Source: Kordiimonadales bacterium IMCC3096
GTDB taxonomy: Bacteria; Pseudomonadota; Alphaproteobacteria; Minwuiales; Minwuiaceae
Assembly (NCBI GenBank): GCA_016865035.1
Contig: CP018227.1
Span: 1,768,001 to 1,832,000 of the forward strand
DNA length: 64,000 nucleotides
Direction of reading: 5' to 3'
Shown here: positions 54,414-63,214 of the stretch, one piece after another
How the letters are laid out: every line of letters starts with the position of its first letter
How positions within the stretch are numbered: position 1 is the first letter of the stretch
Program-made: the position numbers and the translations under genes
The notes under the pieces: generated by a model
What the model was told of the DNA's origin: nothing
Database searches by the model: none
The model's input: only the letters and a program-made list of their open reading frames with translations

Positions 54414-54435
54414 GCGGCCGGATTGCTCCGGCCGC
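54414..54435. terminator. GC hairpin between convergent aapP and monooxygenase genes
   Basis: GCGGCCGGA (54414-54422) and TCCGGCCGC (54427-54435) flank TTGC. On the minus strand it is followed by a T-rich stretch (CATTATTTTGG), so it fits best as terminator of the monooxygenase gene; it may also serve aapP. Confidence 0.6.
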
Positions 54436-54499
54436 GCCATCCTCCCCTTCCCGGCCTCCTCCCCAGTAGGCCCGGCGGAAAAGCTGGTATTCGCTGCTG

Positions 54500-55597
54500 T
54501 CAGGCGGCGGACCTTGCCAGACGCTCGGCGGCAGGTGCGGCCTTCTTCAGCTCCGGCATGACCTCGCGCGCGAACAGTTCGGCGTTGCGCATCGATTCGT
54601 CGTGCGGCATCCCGGCGTAGGAGAAGACACCGTTGAAGCCATCGGCGCCGATGGTGTCAGCGGTCTTCATGATCTTCTCGAGGCACATCTCCGGCGTGCC
54701 CCAGACCTGCAGGTTCATGAAGAATTCCGTTGCCGCGTCGGGACCGTTCTTCAGCAGGTTGTCACGGAACTGGGCGTAATATTCATAGCCCTTCATGTTC
54801 TGCATGTGCTCGCCGTCGAACTGGTAGTGGTCCATGACCGTCTTCCAGTAGCCACCGATGTACTTCAGCGCCATCTCGTAGGCGCGGTCGCGGTTCTCGT
54901 CACAGAACACCCAGCCGCCGGCGATCGGGGCAGGGGCTTCGGCATTGTTCACTTCCCGGTAGATCGTGCGGTATTCGTCCAGTTCCTTGCGCACCGCGGC
55001 CCAGGGTTTCTGCGGAATGATCAGGATGCCGACCCCCAGCCGCGCCATGATGCGGGCAGACTCGGGGCTGACCGCGGCGGCATAGGTGCGCCCGCGGAAA
55101 CTGCCGCGCGGGTTCGGGCGGATCTCGACGCGGGGCTGCCTGTAGTGTTCCCCGTCGAACTCGGCGTAGCCCGTCTCCAGGCTGTCGAGCACCATGGTCG
55201 CGGCCTCGACGAAACGTTCCCGGCTTTCCCCCATGTCCAGACGGAAGCCGTCGAACTCGACCTTCCCCGCACCGCGACCGATACCGAGGATGAAACGACC
55301 GCCCGACATGTTGTCGAGCATGGAGATCTGTTCGGCCGCCCGCAGCGGGTCATGCCAGGGCAGCACCACCACCATGGAACCGATCTGGATGGTCTTCGAG
55401 CGCCCGGCCATGTAGCTGAGGAACATCAGCGGGTCAGGGCACATGGTGTAGTCGGTGAAGTGATGTTCGACCGTCCAGACACTGTCGAAACCCAGGGGCT
55501 CCGCCGCCTCCGCCAGGGCCATGTCAGCCTCATAGACCTCCCGGTCCGTGCGTTCCTTGCCCGGGTTCTGGAAGATCACGCCCATACCGACATGCAT
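54500..55597 (-). CDS. LLM-class flavin-dependent oxidoreductase
   Basis: 365-residue luciferase-like monooxygenase. Key segments are FDSVWTVEHHFTDYTMCPDPL, IQIGSMVVVLPWHDPLRAAEQI and FILGIGRGAGKVEFDGF. The start at 55597 (MHVGMGVIFQ) has GGAG about 9 bp upstream; the open frame continues to 55897 without family similarity. It is only distantly similar to the one at 40661. No reductase or sulfonate transporter genes are adjacent, so the substrate is open. Confidence 0.92.
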   Translation of the reverse strand: MHVGMGVIFQNPGKERTDREVYEADMALAEAAEPLGFDSVWTVEHHFTDYTMCPDPLMFLSYMAGRSKTIQIGSMVVVLPWHDPLRAAEQISMLDNMSGGRFILGIGRGAGKVEFDGFRLDMGESRERFVEAATMVLDSLETGYAEFDGEHYRQPRVEIRPNPRGSFRGRTYAAAVSPESARIMARLGVGILIIPQKPWAAVRKELDEYRTIYREVNNAEAPAPIAGGWVFCDENRDRAYEMALKYIGGYWKTVMDHYQFDGEHMQNMKGYEYYAQFRDNLLKNGPDAATEFFMNLQVWGTPEMCLEKIMKTADTIGADGFNGVFSYAGMPHDESMRNAELFAREVMPELKKAAPAAERLARSAA

Positions 55598-55832
55598 TGG
55601 CCTACTCCTTCGTGTCGTAGTGCTACTCGCGGGTATCCTTGTGCCGGAAACATCCGATTGGGTCAAGTGGTCGCAGTCGAAAATGACGAGATTTTCGGCA
55701 CAGGGGCGTGCAGGAGCCCAGTTATCCGGCAGTTCGGGATGGCAGTGACCGGGGAATTGCTGCTGAAGGGGCTGACGGGCCGGTCGGGCTGACGGGCCGG
55801 TCAGGCGGAGGGGACTGGCCGTCGCGTGATGT

Positions 55833-56238
55833 TCAGACCCGGAAGGGCTGGCGCAGACCGCCACCGTCGGGGCGCAGGACCATGGCGGACAGGTCACCCG
55901 CCGCGCGATAGGCGATCACGGCGTCCGAAGCGCGATCCGCCGTTGCCGCCTGTCCGCCGTCCGTCTGCGCCTGGCGCTGGACTTCATAGAGCAGGCGATG
56001 TCCGACGAGACCGGAAAGGGTCGGTACCGGCCAGTGGGCCGCGGTCCCTGATACGGAGTGCGTTGCATCGCGACCCGAAAGCGGATTGGGCGGTGCATCC
56101 TGCTGCCCACGGGTATCACTGATCCGTTCGGTCGGGGTGACGGGTCGGTCGGCGGCACTGCCACGGTCCCTCGGCGACACGCCCGCAGCCATCGCGCGCG
56201 GGACCAACCCGGTACTGGCGCTGACCCCGTTCACACGC
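55833..56238 (-). CDS. hypothetical protein
   Basis: Possible 134-residue protein from the ATG at 56238 (MRVNGVSASTGLVPRAMAAG); an in-frame ATG at 56273 adds 12 residues. I do not recognise it. The middle is Pro/Thr/Arg-rich and probably disordered, and the C-terminal half (GHRLLYEVQRQAQ, SDAVIAYRAAGDL) is predicted helical. An AT-rich 130-bp region with promoter character lies upstream. It is on the same strand as phaR, which lies further upstream. Codon use fits the genome, but no homology supports it. Confidence 0.45.
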
Positions 56239-56368
56239 ATGTCGGAACCGTGAAAAACTGTCGCATTCCCCAAATATACGGCGATGGGGAAATCTTTACA
56301 AATAGTTAATCAGAAATCTTGGTTAATTTCTGTCGAATTTGTTTACAATTTTATTCAAACAGCGGCCA

Positions 56369-56995
56369 TCAGCCCTTTGGCTTCATCATCTTCTCAAGTT
56401 GCCGCTGCATGGCATCGAGCTGATCCTTCATCTGCTCGATATCCCCCGGGGTACTGGCGGCCTTTGGCTTCTCGGGCTCCGCCGCTGCCGGCCTGGGCGT
56501 GGGTGCTTCGCCGGCGGAGGGTGCCCCGTCCTGCAGCACGGCAAAGGGGTTGAACATGCTCATGGCCTGGTCGAACAGCGCCATGTTGCGCTTCGTGGCC
56601 TCCTCGAAATGCAGCAGGGGCGAGCCCAGACTGCCGCCAAAGCGGGTACGCATCTCGTCCTGGTTCTTCGAGAAGGCATCCATCGACATGTCGAGATAGC
56701 TGGGCAGCAGGCCCTGCAGACTGTCGCCATAGAAGCTGATGAGCTGGCGGAGGAAGTTCACCGGCAGCACGTTCTGCCCCTTGCCTTCCGCCTCGAAGAT
56801 GATCTGCGTCAGGACGGAACGGGTGATGTCCTCCCCCGACTTGGCATCGAACACCACGAAATCGATATCGTCGCGCACCATCTCGGCCAGATGGTCCAGC
56901 GTCACGTAGGAAGAGGTTGAGGTATTGTAGAGCCGCCGGTTCGCATACTTCTTGATGGTTACCGGACCCTCTCCGGCCTTGTCTCGACGGGACAT
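56369..56995 (-). CDS. phaR: polyhydroxyalkanoate synthesis repressor PhaR
   Basis: 208-residue DNA- and polymer-binding repressor. The N-terminal PHB/PHA accumulation regulator domain is VTIKKYANRRLYNTSTSSYV, followed by TLDHLAEMVRDDIDFVVFDA and FLRQLISFYGDSLQGLLPSYLD. The C-terminus is Pro/Ala-rich. PhaR senses PHB and represses phasin and biosynthetic genes; candidate target sites occur before phaC, phbA and phaP. It is divergent from the small ORF and phaC. Confidence 0.95.
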   Translation of the reverse strand: MSRRDKAGEGPVTIKKYANRRLYNTSTSSYVTLDHLAEMVRDDIDFVVFDAKSGEDITRSVLTQIIFEAEGKGQNVLPVNFLRQLISFYGDSLQGLLPSYLDMSMDAFSKNQDEMRTRFGGSLGSPLLHFEEATKRNMALFDQAMSMFNPFAVLQDGAPSAGEAPTPRPAAAEPEKPKAASTPGDIEQMKDQLDAMQRQLEKMMKPKG

Positions 56996-57071
56996 TCAGC
57001 AACTCCGACCAGGTTTGCGCGCCACCCTGACAGGTCAGGACGCGTGGACCTTGAACTATCGCCGTTTCATG

Positions 57072-57104
57072 CTGCATTGCGCAAGGCGTATTCGCTCTTG
57101 CAGC
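57072..57104. promoter_or_regulatory. CTGCATTGCGCAA / TTGCAG sites between phaR and phaC (candidate PhaR box)
   Basis: CTGCATTGCGCAA at 57072 and CTTGCAG near 57097 lie in the divergent region before the phaC unit; they share the TGCATTGC word with the other candidate sites. Confidence 0.5.
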
Positions 57105-57162
57105 GAAGTCGGATCGGGCTCCGCGATTTCCCGTTCACGGGAAATGCTGTAGATTGGACGTG

Positions 57163-57483
57163 ATGACAGCGCCAGCATCTGATCCCTCTGACCTTGACCG
57201 CCTCGCCCGACAGTTCGTCGACCTCTGGCAGGAGCAGGCTGCCCGGGCCTCCGCCGATCCCCGGCTGAGGGAGAGCTGGAAAGCCTTGAGCGGATTCCTG
57301 CATGACCGCAACGCCGAACAGCAAGGACCCGGGACCGACCCGCAGGGACCCGGGAACGACACCGCGCCGACGCATCGGACCGCGACCGCTGGCGCTGCAT
57401 CTGGCGACAGCGGGGGCGACGCTGACCGGGGCGATGGCGGCACTGCCACTGGCGCAGGCGGGCGGGATACCCTGGCACCCTGA
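57163..57483 (+). CDS. small ORF preceding phaC (conserved N-terminal segment)
   Basis: Frame of 106 residues from ATG 57163. The first ~48 residues (PSDLDRLARQFVDLWQEQ...) look like the short acidic helical proteins that precede PHA synthase genes in some Rhodospirillales (from memory). After about residue 48 the text becomes Gly/Asp/Thr-rich and overlaps the phaC coding region by 182 bp, so it is probably fortuitous there. Either a short functional protein has lost its stop, or the annotation of phaC's start is too early. Confidence 0.5.
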   Translation: MTAPASDPSDLDRLARQFVDLWQEQAARASADPRLRESWKALSGFLHDRNAEQQGPGTDPQGPGNDTAPTHRTATAGAASGDSGGDADRGDGGTATGAGGRDTLAP

Positions 57484-58582
57484 CATCAGGGACAGGGCCA
57501 CCGACCTGCTGGCCGCAATGGCCGCCGAGGACGCTACCAGGCTGGGGGGCGCGATCGCCGCCGAATGCGCCCGAAGGATGCAGGCCACCCTGGCGGGCAT
57601 CGAACAGTACCAGACCCATCCCTGGCACAGGATCGCCGATGACCCGCCCGCGGTCTGGCGGCAGGGTGCGGTGCGGCTGCTCGACTATGGCCTGCCCGAC
57701 CGGCCGGACGCCCCGGTGGTGATGTTCGTGCCGTCGCAGATCAACCGCGCCTGGGTGCTGGACCTGTTGCCCGGCAACAGCATGCTGCGCTGGCTGGCGG
57801 CGGAAGCCGGGCTGCGCCCCCTGCTGCTTGACTGGGGTACGCCGGGGAAGCCGGAACGCCGCTATGATGTTGCCGCCTACCTTGGCGGTCCCCTGTCGTC
57901 GGCGCTGGATGCAGCGGTCAGCCTGAATGGCGGCCGGCCGGCCCCCGTCGTCGGCTATTGCATGGGCGGCACCCTTTCCGTCGCCCTTGGCCTGTTGCGC
58001 AGCGATGCCGTGTCCGCCCTGGCGCTGCTCGCCTCCCCCTGGGACTTTCATGCGGACCTGAGCCCCCAGGCGGAAGCATTCGCCGCGTCCCTGCCCATGT
58101 GGCAGCCGGTGCTGGCGGCCTTCGGCGAGATGCCGATAGACCTGATCCAGGCCTTCTTCGCCGCGCTGGATCCCAACCTGGCGCAACGCAAGTTCGCCCG
58201 CTTTGCCGGCATGGATCCGGACAGTGAGAAGGCCCGGCAGTTCGTCGCGCTGGAGGACTGGCTGAACGACGGACCGGCCCTGCCGCCCAGGGTCGCGCAT
58301 GACTGCCTTGTCGGCTGGTACAACGAGAACCTGCCGGGCACGGGCCGCTGGCGGATCGGCGATACGGCTATACGTCCCGGTGATCTGCCGATGCCGGTGT
58401 TCGCCGCCATTCCGGCACAGGACAGGATCGTCCCGCCCGCATCCGCCCGTGGCGCGGTGGCTGACCTGCCGGATGCAACCGTGATCGAGCCGGCAGCGGG
58501 GCACATCGGCATGGTCGTCGGCTCCCGCGCCCGGCGCAGCCTCTGGGAGCCGCTCGCCACATGGCTGGGGAAGGTGACATGA
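57302..58582 (+). CDS. phaC: PhaC-like polyhydroxyalkanoate synthase / alpha/beta hydrolase
   Basis: 426-residue alpha/beta-fold enzyme. The synthase-type lipase box is G-Y-C220-M-G-G (Cys nucleophile), with D374 (PAQDRIVPP) and H401 (AAGHIGMVVG) completing the triad; LLLDWGTPG is the conserved PhaC segment. At 426 residues it is much shorter than class I PhaC (about 590), lacking most of the N-terminal domain, as in the short synthase-like proteins of some alphaproteobacteria. It would polymerise (R)-3-hydroxybutyryl-CoA. The start at 57302 is uncertain. Confidence 0.85.
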   Translation: MTATPNSKDPGPTRRDPGTTPRRRIGPRPLALHLATAGATLTGAMAALPLAQAGGIPWHPDIRDRATDLLAAMAAEDATRLGGAIAAECARRMQATLAGIEQYQTHPWHRIADDPPAVWRQGAVRLLDYGLPDRPDAPVVMFVPSQINRAWVLDLLPGNSMLRWLAAEAGLRPLLLDWGTPGKPERRYDVAAYLGGPLSSALDAAVSLNGGRPAPVVGYCMGGTLSVALGLLRSDAVSALALLASPWDFHADLSPQAEAFAASLPMWQPVLAAFGEMPIDLIQAFFAALDPNLAQRKFARFAGMDPDSEKARQFVALEDWLNDGPALPPRVAHDCLVGWYNENLPGTGRWRIGDTAIRPGDLPMPVFAAIPAQDRIVPPASARGAVADLPDATVIEPAAGHIGMVVGSRARRSLWEPLATWLGKVT

Positions 58583-58595
58583 GACACTGGCTGCT

Positions 58596-58728
58596 TCATG
58601 TTGCGCCGCAGCAAGAATGCGCCATGGCGGTCGCGACATACCGACACATTAACCAATCCACAGTTGCCGGAACCATGAGGAACCGGCACTCTTTTCGCAA
58701 TGCAGCAATCTTATGCTGCGTCGCAGCA
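58596..58728. promoter_or_regulatory. TGC/GCA-rich sites upstream of phbA (candidate PhaR boxes)
   Basis: TGTTGCGCCGCAGCA (from about 58600) and, at 58696-58728, CGCAATGCAGCAATC followed by ATGCTGCGTCGCAGCA. These alternating TGC and GCA triplets are the kind of sequence PhaR is reported to bind. Confidence 0.55.
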
Positions 58729-58794
58729 TCGTCTGTATGACGCGACGTGAGGCATGATACGCTGTCCGAGAAACCACCAAGGAGGAAATCCTGA

Positions 58795-59970
58795 ATGTCC
58801 GATATCGTCATCGCATCCGCCGCCCGTACGCCGGTCGGCTCCTTCAACGGCGCGTTCGGGTCCGTTCCCGCACATGATCTCGGCACGGTCGCCATCAAGG
58901 GCGCGCTGGAGCGTGCCGGGGTGGACGCCGCCGAAGTCTCGGAAGTCATCATGGGTCAGATCCTGACTGCCGGTCAGGGCCAGAACCCCGCCCGCCAGGC
59001 CTCGATCAATGCGGGTGTGCCGCAGGAAAGCCCGGCCTGGGGCGTGAACATGCTGTGCGGCTCCGGCCTGCGCACGGTCGCGCTCGGCTGGCAGGCGATC
59101 CGCAACGGCGACAGCAAGATCGTCGTCGCCGGTGGCCAGGAAAGCATGTCCATGGCCCCGCACGCGCAGCATCTGCGTGCCGGTGCCCGCATGGGCGACA
59201 TGAAGTTCATCGACACGATGATCCGCGACGGACTCTGGGATGCCTTCAACGGCTATCACATGGGCAACACGGCGGAGAACATCGCCCAGCAGTGGCAGAT
59301 CACGCGGGAGCAGCAGGACGAGTTCGCTCTCGCCTCCCAGAACAAGGCCGAGGCGGCGCAGAAGGCCGGCCGGTTCAGCGACGAGATCGTGCCCGTCACC
59401 ATCAAGGGCCGCAAGGGCGACACGGTGGTTTCGGAGGACGAGTACATCCGCCATGGCGCGACGATGGACATGATGACGAAGCTGCGTCCCGCCTTCACCA
59501 AGGATGGTTCCGTGACCGCCGGCAATGCTTCCGGCATCAACGATGGTGCCGGTGCGGTCGTGCTGATGACCGCCGACGAGGCGGCGAAGCGCGGCATCAC
59601 CCCGATGGCCCGCATCGTTTCCTGGGCCCAGGCCGGTGTCGACCCTGCGATCATGGGCATCGGCCCGGTCCCGGCGACCCGCAGCGCGCTGGAGAAGGCC
59701 GGCTGGACCGTCGATGATCTGGACCTCATCGAGGCCAATGAGGCCTTTGCCGCGCAGGCCTGTGCCGTCGGCAAGGAACTGGGCATCGACCCGGAGAAGC
59801 TGAACGTCAATGGCGGCGCGATCGCCATCGGCCATCCGATCGGTGCCTCCGGTACCCGCGTCCTCAATACCCTGCTGTTCGAGATGCAGAAGCGTGATGC
59901 CAAGAAGGGTCTGGCCACCCTGTGCATCGGCGGCGGCATGGGTATCGCCATGTGCGTCGAGCGCGACTGA
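58795..59970 (+). CDS. phbA: acetyl-CoA acetyltransferase (beta-ketothiolase)
   Basis: 391-residue thiolase that condenses two acetyl-CoA to acetoacetyl-CoA. The acyl-enzyme C88 is in [11 protein letters not shown], the His is in [14 protein letters not shown], and the second Cys in [15 protein letters not shown]. The N-terminus [16 protein letters not shown] is typical of PhbA. The AAGGAGGAAATCCTGA ribosome binding site precedes the ATG. phbB follows after 97 bp. Confidence 0.97.
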   Translation: MSDIVIASAARTPVGSFNGAFGSVPAHDLGTVAIKGALERAGVDAAEVSEVIMGQILTAGQGQNPARQASINAGVPQESPAWGVNMLCGSGLRTVALGWQAIRNGDSKIVVAGGQESMSMAPHAQHLRAGARMGDMKFIDTMIRDGLWDAFNGYHMGNTAENIAQQWQITREQQDEFALASQNKAEAAQKAGRFSDEIVPVTIKGRKGDTVVSEDEYIRHGATMDMMTKLRPAFTKDGSVTAGNASGINDGAGAVVLMTADEAAKRGITPMARIVSWAQAGVDPAIMGIGPVPATRSALEKAGWTVDDLDLIEANEAFAAQACAVGKELGIDPEKLNVNGGAIAIGHPIGASGTRVLNTLLFEMQKRDAKKGLATLCIGGGMGIAMCVERD

Positions 59971-60067
59971 TCCGAACGCCTGACGAACCGTTCCGACCCG
60001 CGACGCGGCCCCGGCGCCGCGGGTCAGGGACGACCGTCGCACCAACCTCCCCCAAGAAGAAGAAACC

Positions 60068-60805
60068 ATGGAGTCCAATCAGATGGCACGAGTTGCACTC
60101 GTCACCGGTGGTACGCGCGGTATCGGCGCGGCCATTTCCACCACCCTGCGTGATGCCGGGATCAGCGTTGCCGCGAACTACGCCGGCAATGACGCGGCCG
60201 CCAAGGCCTTCACGGCCGAGACCGGCATCCCCGCCTACAAGTTCGACGTCTCCGATTTCGATGCGGTGCATGCTGCCGTGGCGAAGATCACCGCGGAAGT
60301 CGGCGACATCGACATCGTGGTCAACAATGCCGGCATCACCCGCGACGGCACCCTGGCGCGCATGAGCAAGGAAGACTGGCAGGCGGTGCTCGACACCAAT
60401 CTGGGCGGTTGCTTCAACCTGGCCAAGGCGACCTTCGACGGCATGAAGTCCCGCAGCTTCGGCCGCATCGTCAACATCGGCTCCATCAACGGTCAGGCCG
60501 GCCAGTACGGTCAGGTGAACTATGCGGCTGCCAAGTCCGGCATTCACGGCTTCACCAAGGCGCTGGCGCAGGAAGGCGCGCGATTCAACATCACCGTCAA
60601 TGCCATCGCACCGGGCTACATCGACACCGACATGGTTGCTGCGGTTCCCGCCAACGTGCTGGAGAAGATCGTGGCCAAGATTCCGATCGGTCGCCTGGGT
60701 CACGCCGACGAGATCGCACGCGGCGTCCTGTTCCTGGTTTCCGACGACGCGACCTTCGTCACCGGTTCCACAATGTCCATCAACGGTGGCCAGCACATGT
60801 ACTGA
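60068..60805 (+). CDS. phbB: acetoacetyl-CoA reductase
   Basis: 245-residue SDR reducing acetoacetyl-CoA to (R)-3-hydroxybutyryl-CoA with NADPH. The nucleotide loop is VTGGTRGIGAAIS, followed by VNNAGITRDGTLARM and the Y-x3-K active site in VNYAAAKSGIHGFTKALAQE. An in-frame ATG at 60083 would remove five residues. Its order after phbA identifies the PHB role over FabG. Confidence 0.95.
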   Translation: MESNQMARVALVTGGTRGIGAAISTTLRDAGISVAANYAGNDAAAKAFTAETGIPAYKFDVSDFDAVHAAVAKITAEVGDIDIVVNNAGITRDGTLARMSKEDWQAVLDTNLGGCFNLAKATFDGMKSRSFGRIVNIGSINGQAGQYGQVNYAAAKSGIHGFTKALAQEGARFNITVNAIAPGYIDTDMVAAVPANVLEKIVAKIPIGRLGHADEIARGVLFLVSDDATFVTGSTMSINGGQHMY

Positions 60806-60891
60806 CGGCCCGACCGGCGTTCAGACACTGTTTCATGCAGGGGGCGGTATCCGGGATGCGGATGCCGCCCTTTCTGTTCGCGGCGCCGGGA

Positions 60892-62994
60892 TCAGGGCGC
60901 GGTATGGCGCGCCGAGATGCCCAGGGCTTCAATGATGCTGGCGGGCGGCTGGCGTTGCAGGCCCATGAGCTGGATGATCGGCAGCGGGGTCTGAAGGTCG
61001 GTCGAAACCTCAAGCATGCCGCCCTGCGTGATGAAGGCCGCAAGCTGCTGCCCGATGGCGCGGCTGGCATCCGTGCCCATGCTTGCGCCCATCTGCTCCG
61101 CCATTGCGCTGAACTGGGTACCGATCATCTCCGCGGTCGCACCGGGGCGTTCGGCGGCCTGTGACTCCAGGAACAACATGCGCAGTCCCTGATCGACGAC
61201 CGTGAGCTGCGCGCGGGCAAGCCGGGATGACAGGGCGATCATGTTGCGCTGTGGCCCCGGTGTCTGGCGCAGCTTCTCGAAATCGAGCGCCGTCAGGTCG
61301 ATCTCCACCCGTGACTCGGCCAGATCGGCACCGGAAATCCCGACGGCCAGCGCGCCGGTGTTGTCGGCCAGCCCGGCCCTCAGCGCAATGGCGCCGCCAA
61401 GCACCAGGTCCTCCACTCCGTTCGCCTTCAGCATCTGCAGCAGCATGGCCGCCTGGGGCTGTCTGCCGGCGGCGCTGTCCAGCGGTGCCGAGATACCCTC
61501 CAGGCGGAAGGCCAGCTCCACCGATGCATCCTCCCCGATCCGCATGCTGTCGATGGCGAAGAGATCCATCCGCACCGGCTTCCCGTCCGGACCAACGGCG
61601 TTCAATCCCTCCATGCTGAACGTGCCGAGATCGACCATGGGTACCAGTTCCGCCAGGCTCTTGCCCTCCGCCCAGGCCCGGGCCTTCGCCAGACTGTCCG
61701 CCGCCAGGGGCCTGCCGAAGACCGTACGCAGCCACTCCGGCAGCGCCGACAGGTCGCCGATTTCCCCGCGATAGCGTTCGATGCCGCCGCTGACATTGCC
61801 CGCGACCTTCTGGGTGATGCCGGAGACCTCGAAGCTGCCGCTCTTCAGGCCAAACATGTCGCTGATCTCCAGCCGCTCCAGTGTCATGGACGAGGCGTCG
61901 CCGAAACTGACCTGCATGCCGGTCAGCTCGGCACTGCCGATCCCTGTCCCCAGGTCACGCGCCCGCTCCAAGATGACCAGATAGTCCTCAAGAAAGCCCA
62001 CAAGAATGCCGAGATCCGGCTTCCCGTCCTCATCCTGCGCCTCCAGAACCTGCATCAGCGACTGCCAGAGGGACAGCAACTGCGGGTCGTAGCGCAGGTC
62101 AGACAACTCATAGCGTTCCACAGAGATCCGGACCGGACCCTGCAGCCCCGCCATGCGGGCGACTTCGGGGTCCTGTGCCGCGATCACGCTGGCGGGAAGC
62201 TGGAGCATCTCGGACAGGCCGGTCACACTGACCCTGCCCACCTTGCCGGGTTCCCCCTTCCGCCAGTCGGTGAGCGAGAGTTCCTCGAAGCCAAGTTCGA
62301 CGACGCCGCCGGAGTCGGCGACCGCCGTGGCTGCGAGCCCGGCCAGCATGATGCTGTCCGCGCCCTCATCGCCCCAGCCGGTGACCACCACCGAAGGCAG
62401 TGCCACCCGGATCTCCGCGCCCTGCCCGGTATTCTCCACCGCACCCAGATAGGCAGGTGTCGGGGTCATGATCATGTCCCGCAGGCTCAGTGCATCGAAG
62501 CCGAGGGAGGTCACGGCGCCGTCCTCCGGACTGAAGGCGACGGCGTTCAGCCCGTCCAGCGTTCCGGCGCCGACCGTACCCAGCGGCTCGCCGTTCGCCT
62601 GCCCCTTCAGCGCGACGCCGCCCCAGGTCACCTGGCGCACCAGCGGTGACGCACCGGCGGAGGCGGACCCGGCCTGGAAGGCGGCCTCCAGGGCCGGCCA
62701 GTCATATCCATCGACCAGGATGTCCCGCACCGTCACCAGCGCCGTGAACGGTCGACCGTCGGGCCGGGTCAGATCGACCGGCAGCCGCAGTTCCTGCAGC
62801 CGCACCTGATCGTTCCAGTAGTCGAGCGACAGCCCCGCATATCCGGCCCCGGTGGCATCCGGCAGGCCCGCGACATGCGCATCCAGCGCGGCGGCGACCT
62901 GTCGCTCGACCAGCAGGGGCAGGCCGAAACGACCACCAAGCAGCCCCAGTACCGCAATGAGGAAAAGGCCAATCGCGACTTTCGTGCGGTTCAT
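60892..62994 (-). CDS. large membrane-anchored protein of unknown function
   Basis: 700-residue protein from ATG 62994 (MNRTKVAIGLFLIAVLGLLGG) with one N-terminal hydrophobic anchor (about residues 5-22) and the remainder predicted periplasmic and rich in alternating hydrophobic beta-type segments. The architecture recalls YdgA/DUF945 or AsmA-like proteins, but I cannot assign it. Repeated short phrases around SLRDMIMTP, ELSLTDWR, RLEISDMF suggest internal repetition. It is convergent with phbB and has no recognised operon partner. Confidence 0.75.
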   Translation of the reverse strand: MNRTKVAIGLFLIAVLGLLGGRFGLPLLVERQVAAALDAHVAGLPDATGAGYAGLSLDYWNDQVRLQELRLPVDLTRPDGRPFTALVTVRDILVDGYDWPALEAAFQAGSASAGASPLVRQVTWGGVALKGQANGEPLGTVGAGTLDGLNAVAFSPEDGAVTSLGFDALSLRDMIMTPTPAYLGAVENTGQGAEIRVALPSVVVTGWGDEGADSIMLAGLAATAVADSGGVVELGFEELSLTDWRKGEPGKVGRVSVTGLSEMLQLPASVIAAQDPEVARMAGLQGPVRISVERYELSDLRYDPQLLSLWQSLMQVLEAQDEDGKPDLGILVGFLEDYLVILERARDLGTGIGSAELTGMQVSFGDASSMTLERLEISDMFGLKSGSFEVSGITQKVAGNVSGGIERYRGEIGDLSALPEWLRTVFGRPLAADSLAKARAWAEGKSLAELVPMVDLGTFSMEGLNAVGPDGKPVRMDLFAIDSMRIGEDASVELAFRLEGISAPLDSAAGRQPQAAMLLQMLKANGVEDLVLGGAIALRAGLADNTGALAVGISGADLAESRVEIDLTALDFEKLRQTPGPQRNMIALSSRLARAQLTVVDQGLRMLFLESQAAERPGATAEMIGTQFSAMAEQMGASMGTDASRAIGQQLAAFITQGGMLEVSTDLQTPLPIIQLMGLQRQPPASIIEALGISARHTAP

Positions 62995-63117
62995 CGGGCA
63001 GCTCCAGCAAGGGGACGAAACGATCACGGCAGCATCACGGCGGCCCATGGCCCGGACCGTGGCACGCGACCCCGCTATCGACGGTCATTGGAGAGGAGCG
63101 GACTTCGGATCGCAACG

Positions 63118-63151
63118 AAAAAAGGGCGCCTGCCATCGCTGGCAGACGCCC
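63118..63151 (-). terminator. intrinsic terminator of the OmpA-family gene
   Basis: On the minus strand GGGCGTCTGCCA and TGGCAGGCGCCC (one G-U) form a stem around GCGA, followed by six Ts (63118-63123 read as AAAAAA on plus). It lies about 64 bp downstream of the gene's stop. Confidence 0.9.
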
Positions 63152-63214
63152 TGATCTTCGGTCGTTCCCGACGCCCGGACCCCTGCGGGTCAGCGCCGGA
63201 AGCGGGTCAGCCGC

